Positions 34,752 through 42,274 of a stretch of 64,000 nt of DNA are shown piece after piece. How positions within the stretch are numbered: the first letter of the stretch is position 1; every line of letters starts with the position of its first letter. The DNA is from Algoriphagus halophilus (GTDB lineage Bacteria; Bacteroidota; Bacteroidia; Cytophagales; Cyclobacteriaceae), in contig NZ_FSRC01000001.1 in NCBI RefSeq assembly GCF_900129785.1, positions 2,232,001-2,296,000 of the forward strand, written 5' to 3'. The notes beneath the pieces are model-generated. The model saw nothing but the letters and a program-made list of their open reading frames with translations, did no database searches and was not told the DNA's origin. A program made the translations under genes and the position numbers.

Positions 34752-35738
34752 TTATATAAAAATGTGAGAGTAAAGAATCCCCTCTTTGGAAGGGTCCGGA
34801 TAAATCATGTCGGCATTCGCTTTTGGCAACGTTTTAGTCACAATTTTCCCTGTTTTTTTTTCTGGATTATATTGATCTAAGAGTTGAAATCTGTATTCCT
34901 CTTCACTGCTTAGTGGAATGGGTATATCTGACTGCAAGCACGAAAATTTAAGCGTTGGGGAAACCTGCACTTCCGATTTAGAAAATAAAAGTTCTTTCGA
35001 ATTGAGGTCAAGAATGGTTAAATCGGCGAACTTCTCATAAAACTTCTCAGCCAGGATATACCTCCATACCGTGGATCTTCGTTGAAAATCCGCATGAAAT
35101 TCCTTCGTCCCATTGGTGACGAAATCCTGATAAATCAGGCCAAGGTTCAGAGAAACGATGATATGTGGTACCCGAAAGCTTCCTTCATTCAAATAGTAGC
35201 ATGAAATTGCTTTCCCATTGGATTTAAACTCATAAAATCCTTCTTCTAAATCCTCGGGAATACGATCCACATCCTCAAACTCAAAAACCACATTTTTAAA
35301 GGAATCCAATAGGGTGATCTTACCAGAGAAGCCCGCTAACTGATTTTTAAGTTTGGGAAAATCAACGATGGGAAAAATATCTTCGGATGTTACTTTCTCG
35401 CCTATTTGAAGTGTCTCTTGATTGGGCTTATCCAAAATATTAGATAAGAACAACACCTCATGACCTAATCTAAAACGATCTAAATCTGTATAATTTAGAA
35501 ATTTAGAGTCTTTGATGCTGAGGTGAAAATTCAGGTTTGTTCTTTCATTTTTTAGGACTTCCAAATCTGAACAGAGCAGATGAAATCCTGCAGGGCTGTT
35601 CTTCAATAGCATGGAATAATTAGTTAAAATTTTCGCCGTCCTATTTGAATAGGATAGTTCAAACCCAGTAAATCCAGAGGAGGGGAAATAGCTATGAAAA
35701 AACGTAACGGAGGCTATATGGGAAAAAATCTCATTCAT
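34752..35738 (-). CDS. Unrecognised eCIS-embedded protein between cap and sheath genes
   Basis: A 328-aa protein that I do not recognise. It has no signal peptide or membrane segment. It is rich in aromatic residues and beta-strand patterns: FFHSYFPSSGFTGFELSYS at the N-terminus, GFYEFKSNGKAISCYYL in the centre, and a long C-terminal tail (EEEYRFQLLDQYNPEKKTG then ADMIYPDPSKEGILYSHIF). It lies seven bases after the DUF4255 cap gene and 30 bases before the sheath gene, so it is co-transcribed with structural genes. Afp has no counterpart at this place. AlgoCIS of Algoriphagus was reported to carry an extra cap-adaptor protein; this gene is a positional candidate for such a part, which I could not verify. 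Confidence 0.55.
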   Translation of the reverse strand: MNEIFSHIASVTFFHSYFPSSGFTGFELSYSNRTAKILTNYSMLLKNSPAGFHLLCSDLEVLKNERTNLNFHLSIKDSKFLNYTDLDRFRLGHEVLFLSNILDKPNQETLQIGEKVTSEDIFPIVDFPKLKNQLAGFSGKITLLDSFKNVVFEFEDVDRIPEDLEEGFYEFKSNGKAISCYYLNEGSFRVPHIIVSLNLGLIYQDFVTNGTKEFHADFQRRSTVWRYILAEKFYEKFADLTILDLNSKELLFSKSEVQVSPTLKFSCLQSDIPIPLSSEEEYRFQLLDQYNPEKKTGKIVTKTLPKANADMIYPDPSKEGILYSHIFI

Positions 35739-35745
35739 TATAGTA

Positions 35746-36327
35746 TCATTCTCTTGAATTTTCCCCTGTAGTACTTACTGCTGGTACAAAACCGGTCATT
35801 GGCGAATCATCAATTGCTATTAAACTGATTTTATAAATGGAAGAAGGCAATATCTTGGCCCCTATGGAAGACCAAATATGGCTCATGCTATCAAAGCTCA
35901 ATGAACAAAGTTCAAAGCTTATTTTTTCTATTTTTTTTGAAACCCCTGCTCCAAAACTACTGGTATCAATTATCCTGTTTTTATTAAAAAAGCTAACTAT
36001 CTGGGAGAGGTAGTTTAATCCCTCTATGTATTTTTTGTTTCTAAAATTTGCACAGAAAACGACGTGTAGATGGAGGTATAATATGGGGGATTTACTTTGA
36101 AATCCAGCCCCGTCAAAAGCTCCTAATCGAGAGGAGTGGTTTTTCAGGGAAGGCTCTTCCCCTAAATTGAGCAGAAACATCACGACTTTATCATCCACTT
36201 CTAAAGGAGAACTTCCATCCAGATCAACCAAATTAGAGATAACTACCTTATTTTCAGAAAATCCATGCTGATTCTTAAAATTCTGATTGATAAGATCCCT
36301 AACATGAACCATCACCGTGTCGATCAT
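35746..36327 (-). CDS. eCIS tube/sheath cap protein, DUF4255 (Afp16/Pvc16-like)
   Basis: A 193-aa protein matching the Pvc16 N-terminal (DUF4255) family: MIDTVMVHVRDLINQNF at the start, VVISNLVDLDGS, VVMFLLNLGEEPSLKN and LYLHLHVVFCANF, with WSSIGAKILPSSIYKISLI near the end. Members cap the distal end of tube and sheath and stop polymerisation. It is the first gene of the structural operon, transcribed from a 161-base divergent region shared with the small membrane-protein gene. It is more AT-rich than the downstream genes. Confidence 0.9.
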   Translation of the reverse strand: MIDTVMVHVRDLINQNFKNQHGFSENKVVISNLVDLDGSSPLEVDDKVVMFLLNLGEEPSLKNHSSRLGAFDGAGFQSKSPILYLHLHVVFCANFRNKKYIEGLNYLSQIVSFFNKNRIIDTSSFGAGVSKKIEKISFELCSLSFDSMSHIWSSIGAKILPSSIYKISLIAIDDSPMTGFVPAVSTTGENSRE

Positions 36328-36488
36328 TAACCTAAAATTTAAAACGAAAAATACCCATCCAAAAATGCTGTACCATGGGTTCTATCCTGTTATATTATAA
36401 ACAAAGAAGGTATAATACAAGGATTTCTCACAAAAGAATTTCATATTTATATATTCCTCAAAATACTTAAATCTGCATATATACCATC
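36328..36488. promoter_or_regulatory. Divergent promoter region inside the eCIS locus
   Basis: This 161-base AT-rich gap separates the DUF4255 gene (minus) from the small membrane/coiled-coil gene (plus). It must contain the promoter of the long structural operon; TATATTATAAAC and similar AT blocks are present but I cannot define boxes with confidence. No gene fits here. Confidence 0.5.
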
Positions 36489-36851
36489 ATGTATTATTTA
36501 TTGATTTTTATAATAATAATTTTGCTTTTGGTTTTATTTTTTATTTGGAGATACTATTCAAAAAAGAATGAGTTTTTAGCACAGCAATTATTAAAAAGAG
36601 ACCAAGAGTTATTTGAATTCAAACATGCATTAGATCAAGAGAAATCACATGGGCGAGAATATTTATTGCAAACAGAAAATTTAAAGATCCAATTGACAGA
36701 AAAAACCGATGATATTTTAGAAAAGGAAAAAGAGATCAAATCCTTATATATTTTGATAGAAAACCTGAAACAAAAAAACAGAAAAGAGGAGGATGATATT
36801 ATCGTAGAATATTTTTCTGAAAAAACTAAATCAAAGGAATCACGCGATTAA
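36489..36851 (+). CDS. Small membrane-anchored coiled-coil protein, antisense inside eCIS locus
   Basis: A 120-aa protein with an N-terminal transmembrane helix (residues 3-22, almost only Leu, Ile, Phe) followed by RYYSKKN and then a long charged heptad-rich helix (about 28-105; for example ILEKEKEIKSLYILIENLKQ). Basic residues just after the membrane helix suggest the coiled coil is cytoplasmic. The sequence is very AT-rich. It is the only plus-strand gene within the eCIS locus: divergent from the cap gene and converging on the AAA+ ATPase gene, with which it overlaps by 12 bases, so mRNAs may be antisense to each other. A role in localising or regulating the particle is a guess; I recognise no family. 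Confidence 0.6.
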   Translation: MYYLLIFIIIILLLVLFFIWRYYSKKNEFLAQQLLKRDQELFEFKHALDQEKSHGREYLLQTENLKIQLTEKTDDILEKEKEIKSLYILIENLKQKNRKEEDDIIVEYFSEKTKSKESRD

Positions 36852-38198
36852 ACTTTTACCTTCTTTGATTTTTTCGATTTTGATTCCATTTTTTAAATCA
36901 TGTTGCAGAATCACGCTACTTTTCCTGGCCATACATTTTAGCAAACAAAAATGAAGTACGTTGATGATGGACGCAGCAGAAAGCTCGTATTTCTCGGCGA
37001 CTCTATCTAAATCGATGGCAGGTTCGTATTCAAATTCATTCCCTAATGCCGTATTCCATAGATGAAGTCGCTGGGAAAAGTCTGGAAGTTCAAAATCCAA
37101 CACCAATTGAAATCTCCTAAAAAAAGCCTCATCTATGTTATTTTTGAAATTGGTACAAAGAATTACCAATCCTCTGTAATCCTCTATTCTTTGCAATAAA
37201 AATGAAACTTCCTGATTGGCATATCGATCATGTGAATCGGAAGTTTGACTTCTTTTCCCAAATAAGGAGTCCGCTTCATCAAAAAATAAAATCCAGTTTT
37301 TGTTCTCCGCTAGATCAAATACTTTGGAAAGATTTTTTTCAGTTTCTCCTATATATTTGGACACTACCATGGACAAATCCACTCTATAAACATCCATTTG
37401 ACAGGATTTACCGAGTAAGCTTGCTGTGAGCGTTTTACCTGTTCCCGGAGGTCCTGTAAAAAGCACTTTAAAACCTGGCTTTATTCTTCTTCCAAAATCG
37501 AAAGCACTTTTCAGTTTATACCCATGTTCCAACCAATTTTTAATTTCTATCACGCCTTCCATCACAGATTCATTGACAATTAAATCTGACCATTCCTGTT
37601 CTGTTTCCACCTTACAGGCTGGAAACTCCTGGTCAAAATTCGGGGTATAGGTGCCTCCCGTGGTTAAGTAGGTGAGGTATTCTTTGGAAATCCTCAACGT
37701 GCCGCTTAAAAAGGGTTCCCCAGGATTAGGAGAATCTATGAACAGGATGTTTTTCCGAAAAAAAAAGTGATCTTTTTCGAACATGGATTGAAGACGGAAC
37801 CTTTTGTTTAAACCAGTACCTGCCAATAAAAACATGATTGTTTCACCGGTAGGTAATATGCCACGATGTTTTTCGCCTTTGACTCCACCAAATTCGGTGA
37901 AGGGCAAATCAAAATTTTGATTTTTTATCTGAAGAATATCTAATTGGGCGGGTTTGATATGAGGTATCAATGCAAGCAACAACACCAACCGTTCCTCCAT
38001 GGTCATCTCATTTTCCGCAATCAATTTCGCATAATTGCTAGATTCCGGCGGGTATGAAGGAATCGCAAGTTGGTCTAATGCCGATTCCTGTTCCGACAGT
38101 TCAAAAGTGATTTTTCCCCGGAGTAACCAAAGCTTTTGAAACCACTCCAGTTCACTTTCCAAACAGGTTGCATTTGCCTCAGAAATCAAATTATCCAT
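36840..38198 (-). CDS. eCIS AAA+ ATPase (Afp15/Pvc15-like)
   Basis: A 452-aa ATPase from the ATG at 38198; a TTG at 38210 would add four residues. Numbering here follows the longer form. Residues 10-200 are the N-terminal domain found only in eCIS ATPases. The AAA+ domain has Walker A GPPGTGKT (253-260), Walker B ILFFDEAD (307-314), the segment KYIGETEKNLSKVF and arginine fingers in FFRRFQ (365-366). It is thought to help assembly or cargo loading of the particle and is present in nearly all eCIS. It follows the DUF4157 gene by about 58 bases and both are transcribed apart from the structural genes. Its last 12 bases overlap the convergent small membrane gene. Confidence 0.92.
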   Translation of the reverse strand: MDNLISEANATCLESELEWFQKLWLLRGKITFELSEQESALDQLAIPSYPPESSNYAKLIAENEMTMEERLVLLLALIPHIKPAQLDILQIKNQNFDLPFTEFGGVKGEKHRGILPTGETIMFLLAGTGLNKRFRLQSMFEKDHFFFRKNILFIDSPNPGEPFLSGTLRISKEYLTYLTTGGTYTPNFDQEFPACKVETEQEWSDLIVNESVMEGVIEIKNWLEHGYKLKSAFDFGRRIKPGFKVLFTGPPGTGKTLTASLLGKSCQMDVYRVDLSMVVSKYIGETEKNLSKVFDLAENKNWILFFDEADSLFGKRSQTSDSHDRYANQEVSFLLQRIEDYRGLVILCTNFKNNIDEAFFRRFQLVLDFELPDFSQRLHLWNTALGNEFEYEPAIDLDRVAEKYELSAASIINVLHFCLLKCMARKSSVILQHDLKNGIKIEKIKEGKSLIA

Positions 38199-38256
38199 TC
38201 TAAAAATCAATTGTTCTATAGTTCCTAATGCTTTTTCTCATCATGCTATTGGAAAA

Positions 38257-40164
38257 TCACCCCAGTTTCCCTCCGATTTGAGAGAGGACTGAGGAGGCAA
38301 TTAACAGACTATTCTCATTATTCAGGTCTACTTTAGCCAAGGTCTCATAAAAAAACTGAGTTTCAGGATAACGGTTACTACTTTCTTTACCTGAAGCATC
38401 TTTTGCAATAGAAATGGCTACCCTCAATTTAGCATCAGTGGAATCCGCACTTTTTAACTCTTTACTCATCTTTTTAATCCCTGTAGGGGTCCAGCCCCAA
38501 GAAGTAAAATTACTCCAGGATTTCCCCAGCGCTCCTTCAAGCGTATTGACCAGTTGACCCTTCGCTGCCCCAATTTTCTCTTCCTTTTTACCTCTTCCTT
38601 CGACAACAGATGACAAGGCCTTTCCTATTGAGCTAAGTCCCTCTGAAATGGTTTGATCTCGAATCAAAGGTTTACTGATTTTAATGTAATCTATGGCCAT
38701 GCTACATTTCTGGGGGAACCCTTGTTTCGCCTCCTCATTCAAATCAAAAATATAAACTGATCGAGGACCATTAATACTGTTTAATGCATATTCCAATGCC
38801 TCTATTTCATCCTTGTATCGAGCCATGTCTGCATTTTCATTGATGGCCTCTTTTAGAAAATCTAATTTCTTTCTTGCGACCAAAAATGCTTGTTTTTGAC
38901 TATTCATCCGTTTACCAAAGTCATACTCATCTCTCAGTTTACCCACATTTGCTCCTAACACCTCTCCTATATCCCCCGAAGTATCCACGATCTGCTGCTT
39001 TGCTTTGGCTATTTCACTTAAAGCTTCCTTTCTAATCTTATATAGCTCATAAAGTGTGTTGATGTCATCGGTAGTCAAGTTTAGTAGAAACCCGGAACTT
39101 CCTTGGCTCTTTTCAGCTTCTTCTTTACTTGGCTTCGGTTTTGGTCTTGCTTTGGCTTTTTCTTTTTGCCTGGATCTACTTTTTGAACTGACAACTTCTT
39201 CCTCTTGGCTAGGTTCACCCTCTGAATTAAAAGCTAATTCCTTTGCCAATTCCCAACCACTGCTTAAGACAGAACCGAGTGCATTACTTCCTAGCCTGGC
39301 AGCTTCTTGCGCCATCTCCAATTTTTCTTCCGTGGACATTCTTGACCACAACTCTTTTAAAGCCGCTTTTCGAATCTCAGCAGGATAATCGGTTTCCTCT
39401 CCTTTCAACAAACTTTCTGCCTTCCCTGAAGCTTTTTCCTTCGCGATCTTGCCATATTTTTGCTCCCAATCATTACCCAATGCGCTTAAAACTTTTAGAA
39501 TCTCTACTGTTTCATCCTTCAATTGGTCAATTCGTTCGTCTGTTTGGGGACGCAATCCTGCATCATTGACCAATTGGGTCACATGGGATACCGCTTTCAA
39601 TTGAATGGAACTGGTATTCTCAAACTTTGCCTCTAAAGCCTGAGCCCCCATTTTATCCGCTTCCTTTTCCAGTCCTGCATCATCATTGATAGGAACCGAA
39701 TCTTTTAACTGCATGGTTGGCTTGACTCTTCCCTGCTTTTGCTGCACCACATGCCAGGCTTCATGTGGCAAATGTTGTTCTTGACCGGGTGCTAAATGGA
39801 TATCCGTACCCTGTGCATAAGCATGTGCCTGAAGCTGTTTGGGTTTATCTGAATTCCGATGGACCTGTACATCATCCATGGATATTCCTGACAGGCTTTC
39901 AATTCCAGATTTCAAATGATCCGGTAAACCTGTATTGTTTTTCTTTTGTTGGATCACATGGTTCCCTCCTGTATCCATTGAAGCATGGTCAGTTGGGTTA
40001 AAGGAAGGTGGCAACGAATGAGCATTAGCCATGTCTTTCACTTTCCTTTGAGTCTGAGATTCCGGCCTGTTATCTACCTGGGATTTTAAACCCGCCGGAG
40101 ATTTTTGGGGGGAAATATTTGCTGTTCTTGGCTTGTCCTTTGAAAATAATGCTTGCTTACTCAT
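38257..40164 (-). CDS. eCIS core-domain (DUF4157) protein, possible cargo or effector
   Basis: A 635-aa protein, first gene of the eCIS locus. Residues 1-80 are polar and disordered with Gln/Lys-rich patches. Residues 80-150 form the DUF4157 eCIS core domain: LPDHLKSGIESLSGISMDDV, TDIHLAPGQEQHLPHEAWHV. HEAWH at 134-138 matches a zinc-peptidase HExxH pattern. An EKEADKMG block follows at 166-173. A basic linker rich in Lys, Pro and Arg (327-352) separates this from a C-terminal part (about 355-635), mostly helical, that I do not recognise. DUF4157 proteins accompany eCIS widely and many carry toxic C-termini, so this is the best cargo candidate of the locus. It has no signal peptide, fitting loading in the cytoplasm. 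Confidence 0.82.
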   Translation of the reverse strand: MSKQALFSKDKPRTANISPQKSPAGLKSQVDNRPESQTQRKVKDMANAHSLPPSFNPTDHASMDTGGNHVIQQKKNNTGLPDHLKSGIESLSGISMDDVQVHRNSDKPKQLQAHAYAQGTDIHLAPGQEQHLPHEAWHVVQQKQGRVKPTMQLKDSVPINDDAGLEKEADKMGAQALEAKFENTSSIQLKAVSHVTQLVNDAGLRPQTDERIDQLKDETVEILKVLSALGNDWEQKYGKIAKEKASGKAESLLKGEETDYPAEIRKAALKELWSRMSTEEKLEMAQEAARLGSNALGSVLSSGWELAKELAFNSEGEPSQEEEVVSSKSRSRQKEKAKARPKPKPSKEEAEKSQGSSGFLLNLTTDDINTLYELYKIRKEALSEIAKAKQQIVDTSGDIGEVLGANVGKLRDEYDFGKRMNSQKQAFLVARKKLDFLKEAINENADMARYKDEIEALEYALNSINGPRSVYIFDLNEEAKQGFPQKCSMAIDYIKISKPLIRDQTISEGLSSIGKALSSVVEGRGKKEEKIGAAKGQLVNTLEGALGKSWSNFTSWGWTPTGIKKMSKELKSADSTDAKLRVAISIAKDASGKESSNRYPETQFFYETLAKVDLNNENSLLIASSVLSQIGGKLG

Positions 40165-40233
40165 ACATCCAATCGAAAAATTTTAGAAAAAAAACCAACC
40201 CCAATGAAGGGAGTATATAAAAGATCACTCATC

Positions 40234-40263
40234 CTAAATTAGACAAATAAGTTTTAAAATCAA
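40234..40263 (-). promoter_or_regulatory. Possible Bacteroidota-type promoter for the DUF4157-AAA+ unit
   Basis: Reading the minus strand, TTG (complement of 40261-40263) is followed after 19 bases by TAATTTAG (complement of 40234-40241), close to the Bacteroidota -33 TTTG / -7 TAnnTTTG pattern. It lies about 70 bases before the DUF4157 start. This is a pattern match only. Confidence 0.3.
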
Positions 40264-40354
40264 TTGTCGCAGAAACCCCTAGTTCTAAAAACGTTATCTC
40301 CTCCCCCGAACATTGGGCTTGTCAAAAGTTGAGTTTTCATCCGATTAGCGAAGG

Positions 40355-40440
40355 AAAGTGAATACTCCAAAGCGTTCAAGACCAAGTCGAGCGGTTAGTT
40401 TGGACCAACCGGTCTTGAGCCGTTTTCCGTATTCACTTTT
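40355..40440. repeat. Long imperfect inverted repeat (hairpin)
   Basis: The outer arms AAAGTGAATAC (40355-40365) and GTATTCACTTT (40429-40439) match perfectly. The inner arms CAAGACC (40377-40383) and GGTCTTG (40411-40417) also match perfectly, and GGTT/AACC close the top (40393-40396 and 40407-40410). The intervening arms pair partly. Such a structure fits a small structured RNA, a terminator of the small frame to its right, or a mobile-element remnant. Confidence 0.6.
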
Positions 40441-40447
40441 GTCCTGC

Positions 40448-40561
40448 TTAACGGTTGAAAAGCATAAAAATCTTCATTTTAATGCGTTCAGTTTTCTTGA
40501 CTTTACTAGCTTCCATAACACGATATCGATTTTCCATTTCCTGCTCCATCGCTGTTTCCAT
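40448..40561 (-). CDS. Possible small protein (37 aa)
   Basis: Minus-strand ATG at 40561 opens a 37-codon frame ending in TAA at 40448. The peptide is highly charged, rich in Met, Glu, Lys and Arg (METAMEQEMENRYRVMEASK at its start) and helical. It is bracketed by the 11-bp inverted repeat upstream and the long hairpin downstream. Nothing else supports translation; it may be chance. Confidence 0.2.
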   Translation of the reverse strand: METAMEQEMENRYRVMEASKVKKTERIKMKIFMLFNR

Positions 40562-40563
40562 CT

Positions 40564-40618
40564 ATAAAAAGTAGTAGGGTTTACTTCCTTCTCAGGGTAG
40601 ATTTTTTCTACTTTTTAT
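40564..40618. repeat. 11-bp perfect inverted repeat
   Basis: ATAAAAAGTAG (40564-40574) and CTACTTTTTAT (40608-40618) are perfect reverse complements with a 33-base spacer. The left arm lies immediately before the small frame at 40561. It could be an operator or the worn terminal repeat of a small element. Confidence 0.5.
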
Positions 40619-40878
40619 GCCTTCCCCGTAAGGTTTGATCGAATTGAAAAACTGCGCTTCTGCAAATCCCAATCTTTTCACCATAACAAATTGATAGTTG
40701 ATCATTACCCTTCGTATTTTAAATGGCTGACTTTTCGGAAAGCCACACGCTCCTTCTGACAACCCAATTTTTCACTGGTAGAAAATGAAAGAATAATTAT
40801 TTTATTCTAAAGTGGGTTCATAACAAAGTTTATTCAAATATCTTTAAGCGAAAATTACTTCCTTGCCAGGTAAGGGCT

Positions 40879-41694
40879 ATGTCAAAATCTTCTACTATAA
40901 ATAAACCTTGGACTATTTCACTTATCTATTTAATAGTAGGTATATGCTGGATTTTCTTTAGTGACAAGGCTGCGGAATATTTAGTCAGCAATGATATTAG
41001 GGAAATGTCCAGGTATCAATTGGCAAAAGGAATTTTCTTTGTCATCGTCACCAGCCTTTTGCTGTTTATCCTGATTTATCGATTGTACAGTCAAGTCAAT
41101 CAAAGGAAACAGGAACTTGAGTTACTTTTCACCAATCCCAATCTGGGGATTTTAAAACTGGATGAAATGGGATATGTCACCTATATCAGTGAGAATATCC
41201 GCAAAATCACGGGATACAAAGCATCGGAAATAGAAGGAAAACATATAATCCACTTTTCTCCTGTCGAATGGAAGGAAATAGACCTAGAAGAACTGAAGTT
41301 AATTTCCAAATCAAAAGGAAATGAAGGATTCACTTTTACCAAGCGGATTTTATGTAAAAATGGAGAGATTATTATTCTTAAAGCATACGGAATGAAAGTC
41401 GTAAATGAGCGGATTAAATCCGTCAGTTATATTACCACCTTTCAAAACATCACCGATCAGGTCAAATTCTTAAACAGGCTTGAATCTCAAAACAAGAAAT
41501 TGAAAGATATCGCTTTTGAACATTCCCATGTGGTCCGGGCTCCTCTAGCAAGAATTATGGGAATCACTGATCTGATCCAGAATCACGAGTTAGACCCTGT
41601 TGAAAAAAAAGAGTTGCTCTACAATTTAAAATTATCCAGTGTAGAGTTGGACCAGGCATTGAAGGAAATCAACCTAAAAATGAATGAGGTTTGA
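40879..41694 (+). CDS. Membrane PAS-domain protein with HisKA-like end but no ATPase domain
   Basis: A 271-aa protein. Two transmembrane segments (about 11-27 and 48-68) enclose a short periplasmic loop. A PAS domain follows (about 76-200: LFTNPNLGILKLDEMGYVTY, ENIRKITGYKASEIEG). The end (205-271) has a HisKA-like helix pair with FEHSHVVRAPLARIMGITDL; His217 aligns with the phosphoacceptor histidine. The protein stops there, without the HATPase domain, so it cannot phosphorylate itself as a normal kinase. Proteins of this truncated form are common in Bacteroidota. It is divergent from the eCIS DUF4157 gene across 714 bases, which raises the possibility, unproven, that it affects eCIS expression. 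Confidence 0.82.
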   Translation: MSKSSTINKPWTISLIYLIVGICWIFFSDKAAEYLVSNDIREMSRYQLAKGIFFVIVTSLLLFILIYRLYSQVNQRKQELELLFTNPNLGILKLDEMGYVTYISENIRKITGYKASEIEGKHIIHFSPVEWKEIDLEELKLISKSKGNEGFTFTKRILCKNGEIIILKAYGMKVVNERIKSVSYITTFQNITDQVKFLNRLESQNKKLKDIAFEHSHVVRAPLARIMGITDLIQNHELDPVEKKELLYNLKLSSVELDQALKEINLKMNEV

Positions 41695-41706
41695 TATCTC
41701 TCTGAA

Positions 41707-42213
41707 TCAGCTTATTTTTTGATTTAAATACTGGGTGAATTGAAGGTTATCCGGTGTGATGATTATCTGCGTCTCGTCCTTCTTTTTAATGAGTACTTTA
41801 TTCTTTCTTTGGGTAGCAAATAAAATCACCCTCCCTAGTTTAGGAATATAAAACCTTCCAAAATAGCCAAATAATCCCCCTACTCCGAAAGTCCTAATAG
41901 TACCTCTGGTCTCTTCCTTTGAAAGCTCTTTCACTTCGATGATTTCAGGAAGGCGTATGTGGACATTTCCAATAATCCTTTTGATGGTAAGTGTTCCATC
42001 ACCAATCTCATAACCCTGAGGTGAAAAAACCCAGGTGCCGAACAGCACTAGAATTAAAAACACGAGTATAAATACATGGAGATAAAAGCTTGTGGTATCA
42101 GTTTCTGAATCCATAATGATGAGGAAACTGCGCTGCCCCAAATAAATGAAAAGTAAAATAATAAACACTGTAATGCCTTTGGCAAGCGTATCTAAAGATG
42201 CTTTAAATTTCAT
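41707..42213 (-). CDS. Small two-helix membrane protein with PH-like C-terminal domain
   Basis: A 168-aa protein. Two transmembrane helices (about residues 12-30 and 43-64) precede a soluble beta-rich domain with GYEIGDGTLTIKRIIGNVHIR and VLIKKKDETQIIITPDNLQF, resembling bacterial pleckstrin-homology (bPH) domain proteins. The GGLFGYFGRFYIPKLG segment is glycine- and aromatic-rich and hydrophobic. It is convergent with the PAS gene (12 bases between stops) and lies 61 bases after the neighbouring deacetylase. Function unknown. Confidence 0.6.
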   Translation of the reverse strand: MKFKASLDTLAKGITVFIILLFIYLGQRSFLIIMDSETDTTSFYLHVFILVFLILVLFGTWVFSPQGYEIGDGTLTIKRIIGNVHIRLPEIIEVKELSKEETRGTIRTFGVGGLFGYFGRFYIPKLGRVILFATQRKNKVLIKKKDETQIIITPDNLQFTQYLNQKIS

Positions 42214-42274
42214 TGTTTACGTTTTTTTTCGGTTGAGATGTTTCAAGATGCCAGGTTTTCTAAACCCATTTTAG

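Larger units (their letters stand above)
40165..40878. other. 714-base region between eCIS and sensor gene, with two inverted repeats
   Basis: The gap separates the divergent DUF4157 and PAS-sensor genes. Besides the promoters it holds an 86-base imperfect hairpin (40355-40440), a perfect 11-bp inverted repeat (40564-40618) and a small minus-strand reading frame between them (40448-40561). The rest shows nothing I can support. The size and structure suggest either a small RNA or a worn mobile element. Confidence 0.5.

Noticed and set aside
36489..36851. Reading of the small membrane/coiled-coil gene as an i-spanin for lytic release of eCIS
   Set aside because: Basic residues follow the membrane helix rather than precede it, so the coiled coil is predicted in the cytoplasm, opposite to i-spanins. 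No o-spanin, holin or endolysin was seen.
40448..40690. Possible IS-type transposase remnant near the eCIS start
   Set aside because: An alternative minus-strand frame reads PTTFYRWKQRW, which recalls IS3-type helix-turn-helix segments, but there is no further similarity or second catalytic part. Kept only as a possibility in the structured region finding.
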